A DNA stretch of 64,000 nucleotides from JBFXAF01 sp050184585 (GCA_050184585.1 JBFXAF010000002.1:496001-560000); one strand, 5' to 3'. Shown: positions 27,931 through 37,815, numbered from the stretch's first letter. Notes: a model not told the origin generated them from the sequence alone. Made by a program: numbers and translations.

Positions 27931-29928
27931 ATGTCGGCGCCCATGAAGACCGTCACATCCTTCCCCCGCGAGACCGTCGAGTTCCCTGACATGGCCATCG
28001 TCATGCCCGACGGATGCCGGCTGTCGGCTCGGGTATGGATGCCCGCCGATGCGGTTCGCGACCCGGTGCCGGCCATTCTCGAGCATCTGCCCTACCGAAA
28101 GCGCGACGGCACCACGCAGCGCGACTGCTACACGCACCCCTATTTCGCCGGCCACGGCTACGCCTCTATCCGCGTCGACATGCGCGGCAACGGCGATTCA
28201 GAAGGGCTGATGGACGACGAGTACTCGGAGCAGGAATGGCGGGACGCCATCGACGTCATCGCCTGGGCGGCCGCCCAGCCCTGGTGTACGGGCCGTGTCG
28301 GCATGATGGGAATCTCCTGGGGAGGCTTCAACTCGCTCCAGGTAGCGGCGATGCGCCCCCCGGCGCTGAAAGCCGTCATCTCGCTGTGCTCGACGGTCGA
28401 CCGGTATGCCGACGACATCCACTACAAGGGGGGCTGCCTGCTCGGCGAGAATTTCGGCTGGGCGTCCACCATGCTCTCCAATTCGTCGCGTCCGCCGGAC
28501 CCGGCGATCGTCGGCGACGACCGATGGCGCGAGATGTGGCTCGACCGCCTCGAGAACGAGCCGTTCCTTGCGCCGGTCTGGTTCCGACACCAGCGCCGTG
28601 ACGCCTACTGGAAGCGTGGCTCGGTCTGCGAGGACTACGAGAGCATCGAGGCGGCGGTGCTGTCGCTGGGCGGATGGCATGACGGCTACCGCAATACGGT
28701 GTCGCATCTCGCGGCCAACATCAAAGCCCCCGTCAAGGGAATCGTCGGGCCGTGGATTCACAAATATCCGCATTACGCCGCGCCGGAGCCCCGCATCGGT
28801 TTTCTCCAGGAAGCGCTGCGCTGGTGGGATCGCTGGCTGAAGGACATCGGCACCGGCGTCGAGGACGACCCGGCCTATCGGGCATGGTTGATGGACGGCG
28901 TGCGACCCGCGCGCTGGCACGACAAGCGGCCCGGCAGGTGGATCGCCGAGAAGACGTGGCCCTGGCCGGGCATCGTGGTGCGGCGCCTCGATCTCCACGG
29001 TCCGGACGCCGCGCCGCTGCTCGTCGCCTCGCCCCAGACCTGCGGCCTGGCAGGTGGCGAGTATTTTCCCTTCACCTTCGGCCCGGAACTGCCCGGCGAC
29101 CAGCGCCCCGACGACGCGCTCTCGGTCTGCCTCGATCAGCCGCCTTTGGACGAGCCGGTGGACATTGTCGGTGCGCCGGAACTGCTTGCGACCTTGTCTT
29201 CCGACAGGCCGCAGGCGAACATCGTCGTCCGGCTCTGCGACGTCCATCCGGATGGTGCTTCCGAACTGATCTCCTACGGCGTGCTCAATCTCACCCATCG
29301 CAGCTCGCACGAGTTTCCCGAGCCGCTGACGCCCGGGGAGAGGATCGCGGTGCGGGTCGTCCTCGATCAGTGCGCATATAGGATCGCCGCGGGACACCGC
29401 ATCCGCGTCGCGATCTCGACCGCCTACTGGCCGATGATCTGGCCATCGCCGGAAACTGCCCGGCTGTCGCTCGACGACGCGACGCTCGTTCTGCCCTTGC
29501 GGACTCTGGCGACCGGCGACGAGGCATCGTTCCCGCCACCAGAAGGCGCCGCGCCATGGCGGCTCGAGACGATGCGAGAAGGCAAGTCCGAGCGAGCGGT
29601 CCACCGGGACGACGAGACGGGTAGCGTCGCGCTATCGATCATCGACGACTTCGGCGAGTTTCGCGACCTCGAACACGGTCTCGTCAATGGCAGCATCTGC
29701 CGCGAGACATGGACAATCCACCCGGATGACCCGCTGTCGGCGCGCGCCGAAATCCATTGGACACAGGTTTCTGCCCGCGACGGCTGGTCGGCACGCACGG
29801 AGGCCGGGTCGGCCATGTGGTGCGACCACGACAGTTTCTACCTGACCGGGCGCGTCGAGGCATATGAGGGTGACAAACTGGTCTTCGCGCGCGACTTCGA
29901 TCAGACTGTTCCGCGCGATCACATTTGA
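27931..29928 (+). CDS. CocE/NonD family (S15) alpha/beta hydrolase
   Basis: A 665-residue hydrolase. The alpha/beta domain has the nucleophile GISWGG (Ser129) after RVDMRGNGDSEG and YRKRDGT. The catalytic His region is VGPWIHKYPHYAAPEP. The C-terminal jelly-roll of X-Pro dipeptidyl-peptidase type includes DQPPLDEPVDIVGAPELLATLSSD and GHRIRVAIST. No signal peptide is visible. It cleaves an ester or amide of an imported compound; the family 5 solute-binding importer genes follow on the same strand after 150 bases. The start may be ATG 27943 instead. Confidence 0.88.
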   Translation: MSAPMKTVTSFPRETVEFPDMAIVMPDGCRLSARVWMPADAVRDPVPAILEHLPYRKRDGTTQRDCYTHPYFAGHGYASIRVDMRGNGDSEGLMDDEYSEQEWRDAIDVIAWAAAQPWCTGRVGMMGISWGGFNSLQVAAMRPPALKAVISLCSTVDRYADDIHYKGGCLLGENFGWASTMLSNSSRPPDPAIVGDDRWREMWLDRLENEPFLAPVWFRHQRRDAYWKRGSVCEDYESIEAAVLSLGGWHDGYRNTVSHLAANIKAPVKGIVGPWIHKYPHYAAPEPRIGFLQEALRWWDRWLKDIGTGVEDDPAYRAWLMDGVRPARWHDKRPGRWIAEKTWPWPGIVVRRLDLHGPDAAPLLVASPQTCGLAGGEYFPFTFGPELPGDQRPDDALSVCLDQPPLDEPVDIVGAPELLATLSSDRPQANIVVRLCDVHPDGASELISYGVLNLTHRSSHEFPEPLTPGERIAVRVVLDQCAYRIAAGHRIRVAISTAYWPMIWPSPETARLSLDDATLVLPLRTLATGDEASFPPPEGAAPWRLETMREGKSERAVHRDDETGSVALSIIDDFGEFRDLEHGLVNGSICRETWTIHPDDPLSARAEIHWTQVSARDGWSARTEAGSAMWCDHDSFYLTGRVEAYEGDKLVFARDFDQTVPRDHI

Positions 29929-30077
29929 ACGAATGAGCTTGTACCAAGAGGGTCACGCGATTTACGCCACGGAATGTCGCAAACCGTCCCCCTGCCATTC
30001 CGGCGCGCCGCCAATATTCCCGTCACAACAAACGATAAGAATGGCCTTGGCCACAACCAACGGAGTGAGGAGCAGCA

Positions 30078-31664
30078 ATGTCGAACGAACTGGACTTCCT
30101 GAGCCGCCGCGTCGCCGCGGGCAAGCTGAGCCGCCGAGATTTCCTCGGCCGCGCAGCAGCCCTCGGCGTAACCGCGACTTTCGCCAACGGCCTGCTCTCC
30201 AGCGCGGCGAAGGCGCAGGGGGCGGTGAAGGGCGGCATGCTGCGTGCGGGCATGCAGGGTGGCGAGTCGACCAACAGCCTCGATCCAGCGTCCTTCCTCA
30301 GCCAGGTGCCGTTCAACTTCGGCAAGTGCTGGGGTGAGTATCTGGTCAGGCTGAACCGCGACGGTTCGCTCGAGAACCTCGTCGCCGAGGAGATCGGCTC
30401 CAGCGACGCCAAGACCTGGACGATGAAGATCCGCGACGGGATCGAGTTCCACAACGGCAAGACCCTGACGGCCGAGGACGTGCTTGCCACGATCCAGCGA
30501 CACTCCGACGAGAACTCGAAGTCGGGCGCGCTCGGCATCATGAAGGGCATCACCAACGTGAAGGCTTCCGGCAAGGAGGTGATCGTCGAGCTGGCGGAAG
30601 CGGACGCCGACTTCCCCTACCTGATGGCCGACTACCATCTGATCATCCAGCCGAACGGCGGCAAGGACAATCCGACCGAGGGCGTCAGCGCAGGCCCCTA
30701 CAAGGTGGTCGTGGACGAGCCGGGCGTCCGTTATGGCGGCGAGCGGTTCGCCAACTACTGGCGTGGCGACAAGATCGGCCATGCCGACCAGATCGAGATC
30801 ATCGTCATCAACGACGCGACGGCCCGCACCTCGGCCCTTCAGGGCCGCCAGGTGCACATGATCAACCGCGTCGAGCCGAAGATCGTCGAACTGGTCAAGC
30901 GAGTCGCCGGCGTGACGATCCAGAACGTCGCGGGCCGCGGCTTCTATCCGTTCAACATGTTCTGCGATACGGCCCCATTCGACAATGTCGACCTCAGGAT
31001 GGCGCTCAAGCTCGCCATGGACCGCGAGGAGCTGCTGACCAAGATCCTGTTCGGCTACGGCTCGACCGGAAACGACTTCCCGATCAACGCGGCCTATCCG
31101 CTGTTCGCGGATGATATCGAGCAGCGCAAGTTCGATCCCGAGGCCGCCGCCGCCGCTTACAAGAAGTCCGGGCACAGCGGGCCGATCGTGCTGCGCACCT
31201 CCGACGTCGCCTTCCCGGGCGCGGTCGACGCAGCGCAGCTTTACCAGCAGTCCTGCGCCAAGGCCGGCATCACCATCGAGGTGAAACGCGAGCCCGGCGA
31301 CGGCTATTGGTCGGAAGTCTGGAACAAGCAGCCCTTCTCGCTCTCCTACTGGGGCGGTCGTCCGACCCAGAACCAGATGTACTCGACGGCCTATCTGTCG
31401 GGCGCCGAGTGGAACGACACCCGCTGGAAGCGGCCGGAGTTCGACCAGATGGTGCTGGCCGCCCGCGCCGAACTCGACGAGACGAAGCGCAAGGCGATGT
31501 ATCGCGACATGGCGATTCTCATGCGCGACGAAGGCGGGCTCATCATCCCGTTCTTCAACGAGTTCATCGATGCGTCGTCGGACAATGTCGGTGGCTATGA
31601 CAAGCACCCCGCGGCGGAACTGATGGACGGCTACGCGCTCGCCGAGTGCTGGGTCGTCGCCTGA
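30078..31664 (+). CDS. family 5 ABC transporter substrate-binding protein with Tat signal
   Basis: A 528-residue periplasmic binding protein (SBP_bac_5). The N-terminus has a twin-arginine signal, SRRDFLGRAAALGV, followed by a hydrophobic stretch and an AKAQ-like cleavage site. The usual phrases are EIGSSDAKTWTMKIRDGIEFHNGKTLTAEDVLATIQRH and VSAGPYKVV. It captures a peptide or opine-like compound for the DppBC-type permeases that follow. GGAGTGAGGAG precedes the ATG. A perfect 11-bp hairpin lies after the stop and may let this gene be expressed above the permeases. Confidence 0.92.
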   Translation: MSNELDFLSRRVAAGKLSRRDFLGRAAALGVTATFANGLLSSAAKAQGAVKGGMLRAGMQGGESTNSLDPASFLSQVPFNFGKCWGEYLVRLNRDGSLENLVAEEIGSSDAKTWTMKIRDGIEFHNGKTLTAEDVLATIQRHSDENSKSGALGIMKGITNVKASGKEVIVELAEADADFPYLMADYHLIIQPNGGKDNPTEGVSAGPYKVVVDEPGVRYGGERFANYWRGDKIGHADQIEIIVINDATARTSALQGRQVHMINRVEPKIVELVKRVAGVTIQNVAGRGFYPFNMFCDTAPFDNVDLRMALKLAMDREELLTKILFGYGSTGNDFPINAAYPLFADDIEQRKFDPEAAAAAYKKSGHSGPIVLRTSDVAFPGAVDAAQLYQQSCAKAGITIEVKREPGDGYWSEVWNKQPFSLSYWGGRPTQNQMYSTAYLSGAEWNDTRWKRPEFDQMVLAARAELDETKRKAMYRDMAILMRDEGGLIIPFFNEFIDASSDNVGGYDKHPAAELMDGYALAECWVVA

Positions 31665-31675
31665 CGAACGGTCAA

Positions 31676-31701
31676 CGGGCCGGATCCATCGATCCGGCCC
31701 G
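31676..31701 (+). terminator. hairpin between binding-protein and permease genes
   Basis: CGGGCCGGATC (31676-31686) pairs exactly with 31691-31701 around a 4-base loop. It starts 12 bases after the binding-protein stop. It is probably a partial terminator or 3' stabiliser, allowing more binding protein than permease. Confidence 0.6.
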
Positions 31702-31801
31702 TCGCCCTTCATTGATGCGGTGACGACCGAGAACTGCGGGCGCGTTGTCTCCCGGCAATCATCGTCGCGCATCCGTTCAGCCTCTTGTCAGGTCAACGTC
31801 G

Positions 31802-32761
31802 ATGGCTTCACCGATCGTCAAGCTCGTCGCGCAGCGGATCGCGCTCGGCGTGCTTCTTCTCTTCGCTGTCTCGATCCTCATCTTTGCCGGCACGCAGATC
31901 CTGCCGGGCGACGTCGCCTCCTCGATCCTCGGCCAGTCGGCAACGCCCGAGGCGCTCGCCAACCTTCGCGAGGAGCTCGGGCTCAACGACCCGGCCTATG
32001 TGCGCTACCTCCGCTGGCTCGGCGGCGTGCTCACAGGCGACCTGGGGACAGCGCTTTCGAGCGGCCAGGACATTGCCAGCTCGCTCGGCGGCAGGCTCTG
32101 GAACACGCTTTTCCTGGCCTTCTGGGCCGCTGTCGTGTCCGTGCCTCTCGCCATCGTCCTTGGTCTGCTCGCCGTTCGTTACCGCAACGGCTGGATCGAT
32201 AAGGCGATCTCGGGCTTCGCGCTGGCGTCGACGTCGCTGCCCGAATTCTTCATCGGCTATCTGCTGATCTTCTTCTTCGCCGTGGAGCTGCAGTGGTTCC
32301 CGAGCATCTCGACCGTCTATTCCGGCATGTCGCTGATGGACAAGCTCTACGCGATCGTCCTTCCGGTGACCGTTCTCGTCCTGGTCGTGCTTGCCCACAT
32401 GATGCGCATGACGCGGGCGGCGATCCTGAACGTGATGCAGTCGGCCTACATCGAAACGGCGACGCTCAAGGGCGTGTCGCCCTTCGACATCATCCGTAAG
32501 CATGCGTTCCCCAACGCGATCGCGCCGATCGTCAATGTGGTGATGCTGAACCTGGCGTTTCTTGTGGTCGGCGTCGTCGTCGTCGAGGTGATCTTCGTCT
32601 ATCCCGGCATGGGGCAGTACCTGGTCGACCACGTCGCGAAGCGTGACGTCCCAGTCGTCCAGGCGGTGGGGCTGATCTTCGCGGCGGTCTACATCTCCCT
32701 GAACATCGTCGCCGACGTCGCCGCGATTGTCGCCAATCCGCGCCTGCGGCATCCGAAGTGA
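31802..32761 (+). CDS. DppB-type ABC transporter permease
   Basis: A 319-residue inner-membrane permease. The first helix IALGVLLLFAVSILIFAGTQILPGD is typical of DppB/OppB. LSSGQDIASSLGGRLWNTLFLAF and the EAA-type loop (ETATLKGVSPFDIIRKHAFPNAIAPIV) contact the ATPase. GMGQYLVDHVAKRDVPVVQAVGL ends the domain. The ATG at 31802 starts the amphipathic N-terminus. An upstream start at 31745 would add a non-conserved segment. Confidence 0.92.
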   Translation: MASPIVKLVAQRIALGVLLLFAVSILIFAGTQILPGDVASSILGQSATPEALANLREELGLNDPAYVRYLRWLGGVLTGDLGTALSSGQDIASSLGGRLWNTLFLAFWAAVVSVPLAIVLGLLAVRYRNGWIDKAISGFALASTSLPEFFIGYLLIFFFAVELQWFPSISTVYSGMSLMDKLYAIVLPVTVLVLVVLAHMMRMTRAAILNVMQSAYIETATLKGVSPFDIIRKHAFPNAIAPIVNVVMLNLAFLVVGVVVVEVIFVYPGMGQYLVDHVAKRDVPVVQAVGLIFAAVYISLNIVADVAAIVANPRLRHPK

Positions 32762-32770
32762 GGGCGGGCC

Positions 32771-33598
32771 ATGCTTGACATCAGACGCATCCCGCTTGGC
32801 GCCCTTCTCGGCCTGGTCTTCACGGCGGTGTTCCTTTTCGCCGCCGTGTTCGCCCAGTTCATCGCACCCTACTCCACCGGCGAGATCGTCGGCGGCGTCT
32901 GGGAGCCTTTCTCGGCAAAGCATCTGCTCGGCACCGACAATCTCGGCCGCGATCTGCTTTCGCGCATGATCTACGGAGCCCAGATCACCATCTTCATCGC
33001 TTCGCTCGCGACCGCGCTTTCCTTCATCCTCGGCTCCGTTCTCGGCTTTGCCGCCGCCGTCATCGGCGGATGGTTCGATACGATCCTGTCGCGCTTCGTC
33101 GATCTGCTGATGTCGATCCCGACCTTGATCTTCGGCCTCGTCGTGCTGTCGGTCCTGCCCACCAACGTCGTGACCCTCATCCTGGTGATGGGGCTCCTGG
33201 ATTCCACGCGTGTCTATCGCTTGTCGCGGGCGGTGGCGGTCGACATCAACGTCATGGATTTCGTCGAGGCGGCGAAGCTGCGCGGCGAAGGCACGGGCTG
33301 GATCATCTTCCGCGAGATCCTGCCCAACGCCCTTTCCCCGCTGATCTCCGAACTTGGACTTCGCTTCATCTATGCGGTGCTGTTTCTTTCGGCGCTGTCC
33401 TTCCTTGGCCTTGGCGTGCAGCCGCCCGACGCGGACTGGGGCGGCATGGTCAAGGAGAACAAGGAGGGCATCGTTTTCGGCATTCCCGCCGCACTGATAC
33501 CCGCGGCAGCGATCGCCGTGCTCGCCATCTCCGTGAATCTGGTTGCCGACTGGATCCTGAACCGCACCTCGGACCTGAAGGGAGGGCGTGGTGGCTAA
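32771..33598 (+). CDS. DppC-type ABC transporter permease
   Basis: A 275-residue second permease. The conserved LLGTDNLGRDLLSRMIYGAQITI motif and the EAA loop (DFVEAAKLRGEGTGWIIFREILPNALSPLI) are present. SFLGLGVQPPDADWGGMVKENK is the usual C-terminal motif. It pairs with the DppB-type subunit. Its stop overlaps the start of the fused ATPase gene by eight bases. Confidence 0.93.
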   Translation: MLDIRRIPLGALLGLVFTAVFLFAAVFAQFIAPYSTGEIVGGVWEPFSAKHLLGTDNLGRDLLSRMIYGAQITIFIASLATALSFILGSVLGFAAAVIGGWFDTILSRFVDLLMSIPTLIFGLVVLSVLPTNVVTLILVMGLLDSTRVYRLSRAVAVDINVMDFVEAAKLRGEGTGWIIFREILPNALSPLISELGLRFIYAVLFLSALSFLGLGVQPPDADWGGMVKENKEGIVFGIPAALIPAAAIAVLAISVNLVADWILNRTSDLKGGRGG

Positions 33599-35258
33599 GA
33601 CGGCTGCGCCAGCAAAGGCGAAGGACGATCTCCTTCTCGACATCCGCAATCTGAAAATCGAGGCGACCGTCTATCCGCCGGGCGAAACTCCACGGCAGGT
33701 GACCATCGTCGACGGCGTGTCGCTGACGCTGAAACGCGGCAAGGTGCTCGGCCTCATCGGCGAGTCCGGCGCAGGCAAGTCGACGATCGGCCTGTCGTCG
33801 ATGGCCTACGGTCGCGGCGGCGTTCGCATCACCGGCGGCGAAGTCATCCTCAATGGCCGCGATATCCTCAGGGGCGGCCAGTCCGGCTTCCGCAAGCTGA
33901 GAGGACGCGAGGTCTGCTATGTCGCCCAATCGGCAGCGGCGGCCTTCAACCCGGCCCACAAACTCATGGACCAGGTCGTCGAGGCAAGCCTGCTGCACGG
34001 GACCGCGAACCGCGCGGAAGCCGAGAAACGTGCGATCAACCTGTTTCGCAAGCTGAGCCTTCCCAATCCCGAGACCATCGGCAATCGGTTTCCGCACCAG
34101 GTTTCGGGCGGCCAGCTGCAGCGCGTGATGACGGCGATGGCTCTCTGCTCCGAGCCGGACCTCATCGTCTTCGACGAGCCGACGACGGCGCTCGACGTCA
34201 CGACCCAGATCGACGTCCTCGCCGCGATCAAGGACGCGATTCACGACACCGGCGTCGCGGCGCTCTACATCACCCACGACCTCGCCGTCGTCGCCCAGGT
34301 ATCCGACGAGATCATGGTGCTGAGGCACGGCAAGCTGGTCGAGTGGGGCGGCACGCGCCAGATCATCAAGGAACCGAGGCAAGAATACACCAACGCGCTG
34401 GTGTCGGTGCACCATATCGAGCACCTGGAGAAGGCGCCCGGCAAGACGCCACTGCTTTCCGTGAAGAACGTGACCGCCGCCTATGGCGGTGGTCAGGTAA
34501 AGGTCCTGAAGAACGTCTCTGTCGACATCCATCCTGGCCAGACGCTGGCCGTCGTCGGCGAATCCGGCTCCGGCAAGTCGACCCTGGCTCGGGCCATCAC
34601 CGGTCTCCTGCCACCCGAGGAGGGCTCGATCACCTTCGCCGGTCGCATGCTGTCGAGGAAGCTCTCCGCCCGCACCAAGGACGATCTGCGCGAGTTGCAG
34701 ATGATCTACCAGATGGCGGATGTGGCCATGAACCCTCGCCAGACCGTAGGCACGATCATCGGCCGGCCGCTGGAGTTCTACTTCGGCATCCGCGGCGCCG
34801 AGCGTGATCGCCGCGTCGCGGAACTGCTGGAGAAGATCGAGATGGGCAAGGGCTTCATCGACCGCTATCCGGCCGAACTCTCCGGCGGTCAGAAGCAGCG
34901 CGTCTGCATCGCCCGTTCGCTGGCTGCCAAGCCCAAGCTGATCATCTGCGACGAGGTGACCAGCGCGCTCGACCCGCTGGTGGCGAATGGCATCCTGAAG
35001 CTGCTGCTGGGCCTCCAGAAGGAGGAGGATGTCGCCTATCTCTTCATCACCCATGACCTGGCGACCGTGAAGTCGATCGCGGACTCGATAGCCGTGATGC
35101 ATCGCGGCGAGGTGGTGCGTTACGGGCCGAAGTCGAAGGTGCTCGCCCCGCCCTTCGACGACTACACGCACCTGCTCCTGTCGTCGGTGCCCGAGATGGA
35201 GATTGGCTGGCTCGAGAAGGCGATCAGTTCGCGACGCATGGCGAGCGCGGGGAACTGA
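33591..35258 (+). CDS. fused DppD-DppF type ABC ATPase
   Basis: A 555-residue protein with two complete ABC ATPase domains. Domain 1 has GESGAGKST near residue 58, signature VSGGQLQRVM, and Walker B LIVFDEPTTALD. Domain 2 has GESGSGKST near 323, LSGGQKQRVCIA and LIICDEVTSALD. Dpp/Opp systems usually make these as two proteins, but single-chain versions are known in rhizobia. GTG 33591 (after GGAGGG) is preferred over GTG 33588. The second Walker B has DEV rather than DEP, which is common in DppF-like domains. Confidence 0.92.
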   Translation: MAKTAAPAKAKDDLLLDIRNLKIEATVYPPGETPRQVTIVDGVSLTLKRGKVLGLIGESGAGKSTIGLSSMAYGRGGVRITGGEVILNGRDILRGGQSGFRKLRGREVCYVAQSAAAAFNPAHKLMDQVVEASLLHGTANRAEAEKRAINLFRKLSLPNPETIGNRFPHQVSGGQLQRVMTAMALCSEPDLIVFDEPTTALDVTTQIDVLAAIKDAIHDTGVAALYITHDLAVVAQVSDEIMVLRHGKLVEWGGTRQIIKEPRQEYTNALVSVHHIEHLEKAPGKTPLLSVKNVTAAYGGGQVKVLKNVSVDIHPGQTLAVVGESGSGKSTLARAITGLLPPEEGSITFAGRMLSRKLSARTKDDLRELQMIYQMADVAMNPRQTVGTIIGRPLEFYFGIRGAERDRRVAELLEKIEMGKGFIDRYPAELSGGQKQRVCIARSLAAKPKLIICDEVTSALDPLVANGILKLLLGLQKEEDVAYLFITHDLATVKSIADSIAVMHRGEVVRYGPKSKVLAPPFDDYTHLLLSSVPEMEIGWLEKAISSRRMASAGN

Positions 35259-35272
35259 GCAGCACCAGGGTC

Positions 35273-36112
35273 ATGCCGCTGAAATCCAAGCTCCTCCTGA
35301 TCATCCTCGACGGCGTGCCGTGGCGGAACTGGCGGCGCCTGTTCGGCAATCTCGAGGGATGGGTGCAGTCGGGCGAGGCGCGCGTCTGGAAGATGCGGGC
35401 GGTGCTGCCCTCGACCTCGGCCTGCTGCTACGCCTCGATCCATACCGGCGTGCCGCCGCAGGAGCACGGCATCCTGTCGAACGAGGTGCGCTTCAGGGTC
35501 TCGCAACCGGACCTGTTCTCCGCGATCACCAGCGCTGGCGGCAAGACCGGAGCGGTGACCCACTCCTACTGGTCGGAATTCTTCAACCGCCATCCCTTCG
35601 ATTTCGTCCGTGACATCGAGTATGACGAGCCCGGCGGCCCGATCACCCACGGTCGTTTCCACACCATGACCGGCTACGGCCACGACAACCAGATGACGCC
35701 GTCGGACGTCGACCTCTTCGCCACGCTCACCATGCTGACGGCGCGCTTCGGGATCGATTACGGCATCCTACATACCTGTACGCTGGACTCGATGGGCCAC
35801 CGCTTCGGCCACGACAACACCCCGATGGACCATGCCGTCGCGGTCATGGACGGCATGCTCGCGGCCTTCCTGCCCAAATGGCGCGAGGCCGGCTACGAGG
35901 TGATTGTGACCGCGGACCACGGCCAGACCGACCGCGGCCACCACGGCGGACGCGAAGACCTCCAGCAGGACTTCGCCTTCTACTATTTCGGCCCGGCGAA
36001 GGGACCCAAGGAGGACGTTCTGCTCGACCAGCTGCAGCTCGCGCCGACCATCCTGAGGCGGCTCGGCGTAAAGGCCCCGACGACGATGAAGTCGAGACCT
36101 TTCCTGAGCTGA
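35273..36112 (+). CDS. type I phosphodiesterase / nucleotide pyrophosphatase family protein
   Basis: A 279-residue alkaline-phosphatase superfamily enzyme. Metal ligands are seen in LLIILDGVP (Asp13), LDSMGHRFGHD and VTADHGQTDRGHHGG. The nucleophile is in VLPSTSACCYASIHTG; by alignment with PSVT-type NPP motifs it is Ser49 (or Thr48) rather than the common Thr. No signal peptide, so cytoplasmic. It lies 14 bases after the ABC ATPase, so the importer probably brings in a phosphodiester, phosphonate ester or sulfate ester that it cuts. Confidence 0.87.
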   Translation: MPLKSKLLLIILDGVPWRNWRRLFGNLEGWVQSGEARVWKMRAVLPSTSACCYASIHTGVPPQEHGILSNEVRFRVSQPDLFSAITSAGGKTGAVTHSYWSEFFNRHPFDFVRDIEYDEPGGPITHGRFHTMTGYGHDNQMTPSDVDLFATLTMLTARFGIDYGILHTCTLDSMGHRFGHDNTPMDHAVAVMDGMLAAFLPKWREAGYEVIVTADHGQTDRGHHGGREDLQQDFAFYYFGPAKGPKEDVLLDQLQLAPTILRRLGVKAPTTMKSRPFLS

Positions 36113-36140
36113 GACAAAGTCGCGACGAAGGAACCCCGGC

Positions 36141-37709
36141 TCAGGACGCCGAGGCGGTGTGGCAGGCTCCCTCGCAGGTCTCCCTCTCGGCAGACGTGCT
36201 GCGCAGCAGAAGCAGCGTTACCATTGCGGCGACGATCGCCACGACCGCGGCGATCGCCATCGTGATCGCGTAGCCATCCGCGTAGGCCGCTCGTGCCGCG
36301 GCGAGCACCGCCTCGCCCACCGGCCCGCCGAGCGCCATGCCTTCGGCGATCGCCCCGCCCACCGTCTCGCGGGCGATCATCTCCACCTCGGGCGGCAACC
36401 CCTCCGGCATCGAGACGGCCATCTCACCGCGATAGATCGAGGCGGCGATCGTGCCGAGGATGGCGATGCCCAGCGCGCCTCCGAACTCCGAACTCGTCTC
36501 GGCGAGGCCCGCCGCGCCGCCGACGCGCTCCGGCGGCGCGGCGCCGATGATCAGGTCGGTCGTAAGCGTGAAGACAGGCGCAAGGCCGAGAGAGAGGACG
36601 AAATTGGACGCCACGACGACCGCCAGCGCCTGAGGCCCGCCGGCCATGGCGAGCATCGCGAAACCGAGCGCGGCGACGGCGAAGCCGCTGGCGATCACCG
36701 TCGAGGAGTGGAAACGCGACAGAAGTCGCGGCGCCAGCGTTGAGCCGGCGACGAAGGCAGCCGCCGACGGCGCGCTCCACAGCCCGGCCGACAGGGGATT
36801 GAGGCCCAGCGTCATCTGGAGATAGAGCGCAGTCAGCAGGAAACTGCCGAAGGCCGAGAAGAGGCCGAGCACGTTGATCGCCAGCGCCCCGCCAAAAGCC
36901 GGCGAGCGGAACAGCGAGAGGTCGATCAGCGGATCGGCAAGCTGGCGCTGGCGGCGCACGAACAGGCCGGTGAACAAGATGCCGACGACAAGCATGGCAA
37001 CGGCCCATGCGTCGAAGCCGCCAGTCGCCCAATGCTTGATGCCGTATATGACCGCGAGCACGGCAATCAGAGACTGTGCAGCGCTGACGAGATCGAGGCG
37101 ACCAGCCATAGGGTCCCTGTACTCCGGCAGGAGCACCGGCGCCAGGATGACGAGAAGCACCATGACCGGCACGGCGATCAGGAACACCGAACCCCACCAG
37201 AACCAGGTGAGCAGCAGCCCGCCGACGAGCGGGCCGATCGCACCGCCCGCGGAGAAGCTGGCGATCCAGATGCCGATCGCGACCGTTCGTTCGGCCGGAT
37301 CGAGAAACATGTTGCGGATGAGCGAAAGCGTCGAGGGCGCGAGCGTCGCAGCGGCAAGGCCGAGCAGGGCGCGGGCGACGATCAGCATTTCCGCGCTGGT
37401 CGAGAAGGCGGCGAAGACCGAGGCGAGGCCGAAGGCCACGGCGCCGATGAGCAACAGCTTGCGGCGGCCGACACGGTCGCCGAGCGTGCCCATGATGATC
37501 AGCGCCCCGGCGACCATGAAGCCGTAGATGTCGACGATCCACAGAAGCTGGTTCGCCGACGGCTTCAGGTCGGCGCTCAGATGCGGCACCGCGAGGTTCA
37601 GCACCGTCAGATCCATTGAATAGAGCAGGCATGGCAGGGCGATCACGCCCAGCCCGATCCACTCCTTGCGTCCGGCCTTGCGAGGCATGCTGTCGTGATT
37701 TGCATCCAT
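36141..37709 (-). CDS. DHA2-type (14-helix) MFS drug efflux permease
   Basis: A 522-residue permease. LTVLNLAVPHLSADLKPSANQLLWIVDIYGFMVAGALII and motif A GTLGDRVGRRKLLL mark the DHA2 family (QacA/SmvA-like). ARALLGLAAATLAPSTLSLIRNMF is motif B-like. About 14 helices are visible. It should export cationic or hydrophobic compounds using the proton gradient. The ATG at 37709 has GGAG about eight bases upstream and is preferred over 37730. A perfect 7-bp dyad at 37796-37815 lies upstream. Confidence 0.9.
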   Translation of the reverse strand: MDANHDSMPRKAGRKEWIGLGVIALPCLLYSMDLTVLNLAVPHLSADLKPSANQLLWIVDIYGFMVAGALIIMGTLGDRVGRRKLLLIGAVAFGLASVFAAFSTSAEMLIVARALLGLAAATLAPSTLSLIRNMFLDPAERTVAIGIWIASFSAGGAIGPLVGGLLLTWFWWGSVFLIAVPVMVLLVILAPVLLPEYRDPMAGRLDLVSAAQSLIAVLAVIYGIKHWATGGFDAWAVAMLVVGILFTGLFVRRQRQLADPLIDLSLFRSPAFGGALAINVLGLFSAFGSFLLTALYLQMTLGLNPLSAGLWSAPSAAAFVAGSTLAPRLLSRFHSSTVIASGFAVAALGFAMLAMAGGPQALAVVVASNFVLSLGLAPVFTLTTDLIIGAAPPERVGGAAGLAETSSEFGGALGIAILGTIAASIYRGEMAVSMPEGLPPEVEMIARETVGGAIAEGMALGGPVGEAVLAAARAAYADGYAITMAIAAVVAIVAAMVTLLLLRSTSAERETCEGACHTASAS

Positions 37710-37795
37710 CGATCGTCTCCGCTTTTCCACTTGGTCGTTCGGCGGAGGCCGAAATCGACAGGGCGCGTCGGGAGCGGGCGAGATATCAGACCTCC

Positions 37796-37815
37796 CCTGA
37801 CACCTTCCTGTCAGG
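37796..37815. promoter_or_regulatory. candidate operator upstream of the MFS gene
   Basis: CCTGACA, six bases, TGTCAGG: a perfect dyad about 90 bases upstream of the efflux gene and downstream of the hydrolase stop. It could be a repressor site for the pump or the end hairpin of the hydrolase operon. Confidence 0.35.

Noticed and set aside
31808..33649. His/Asp/Arg-rich reverse-strand frame opposite the DppBC permeases
   Set aside because: Mirror of membrane-protein codons; the strongly charged composition is the usual antisense product of hydrophobic helices.
33591..35258. Possible assembly artefact joining two ATPase genes
   Set aside because: Both domains are complete and the linker (VHHIEHLEKAPGKTPLLSV) is continuous in frame; single-chain forms are known in this transporter class.
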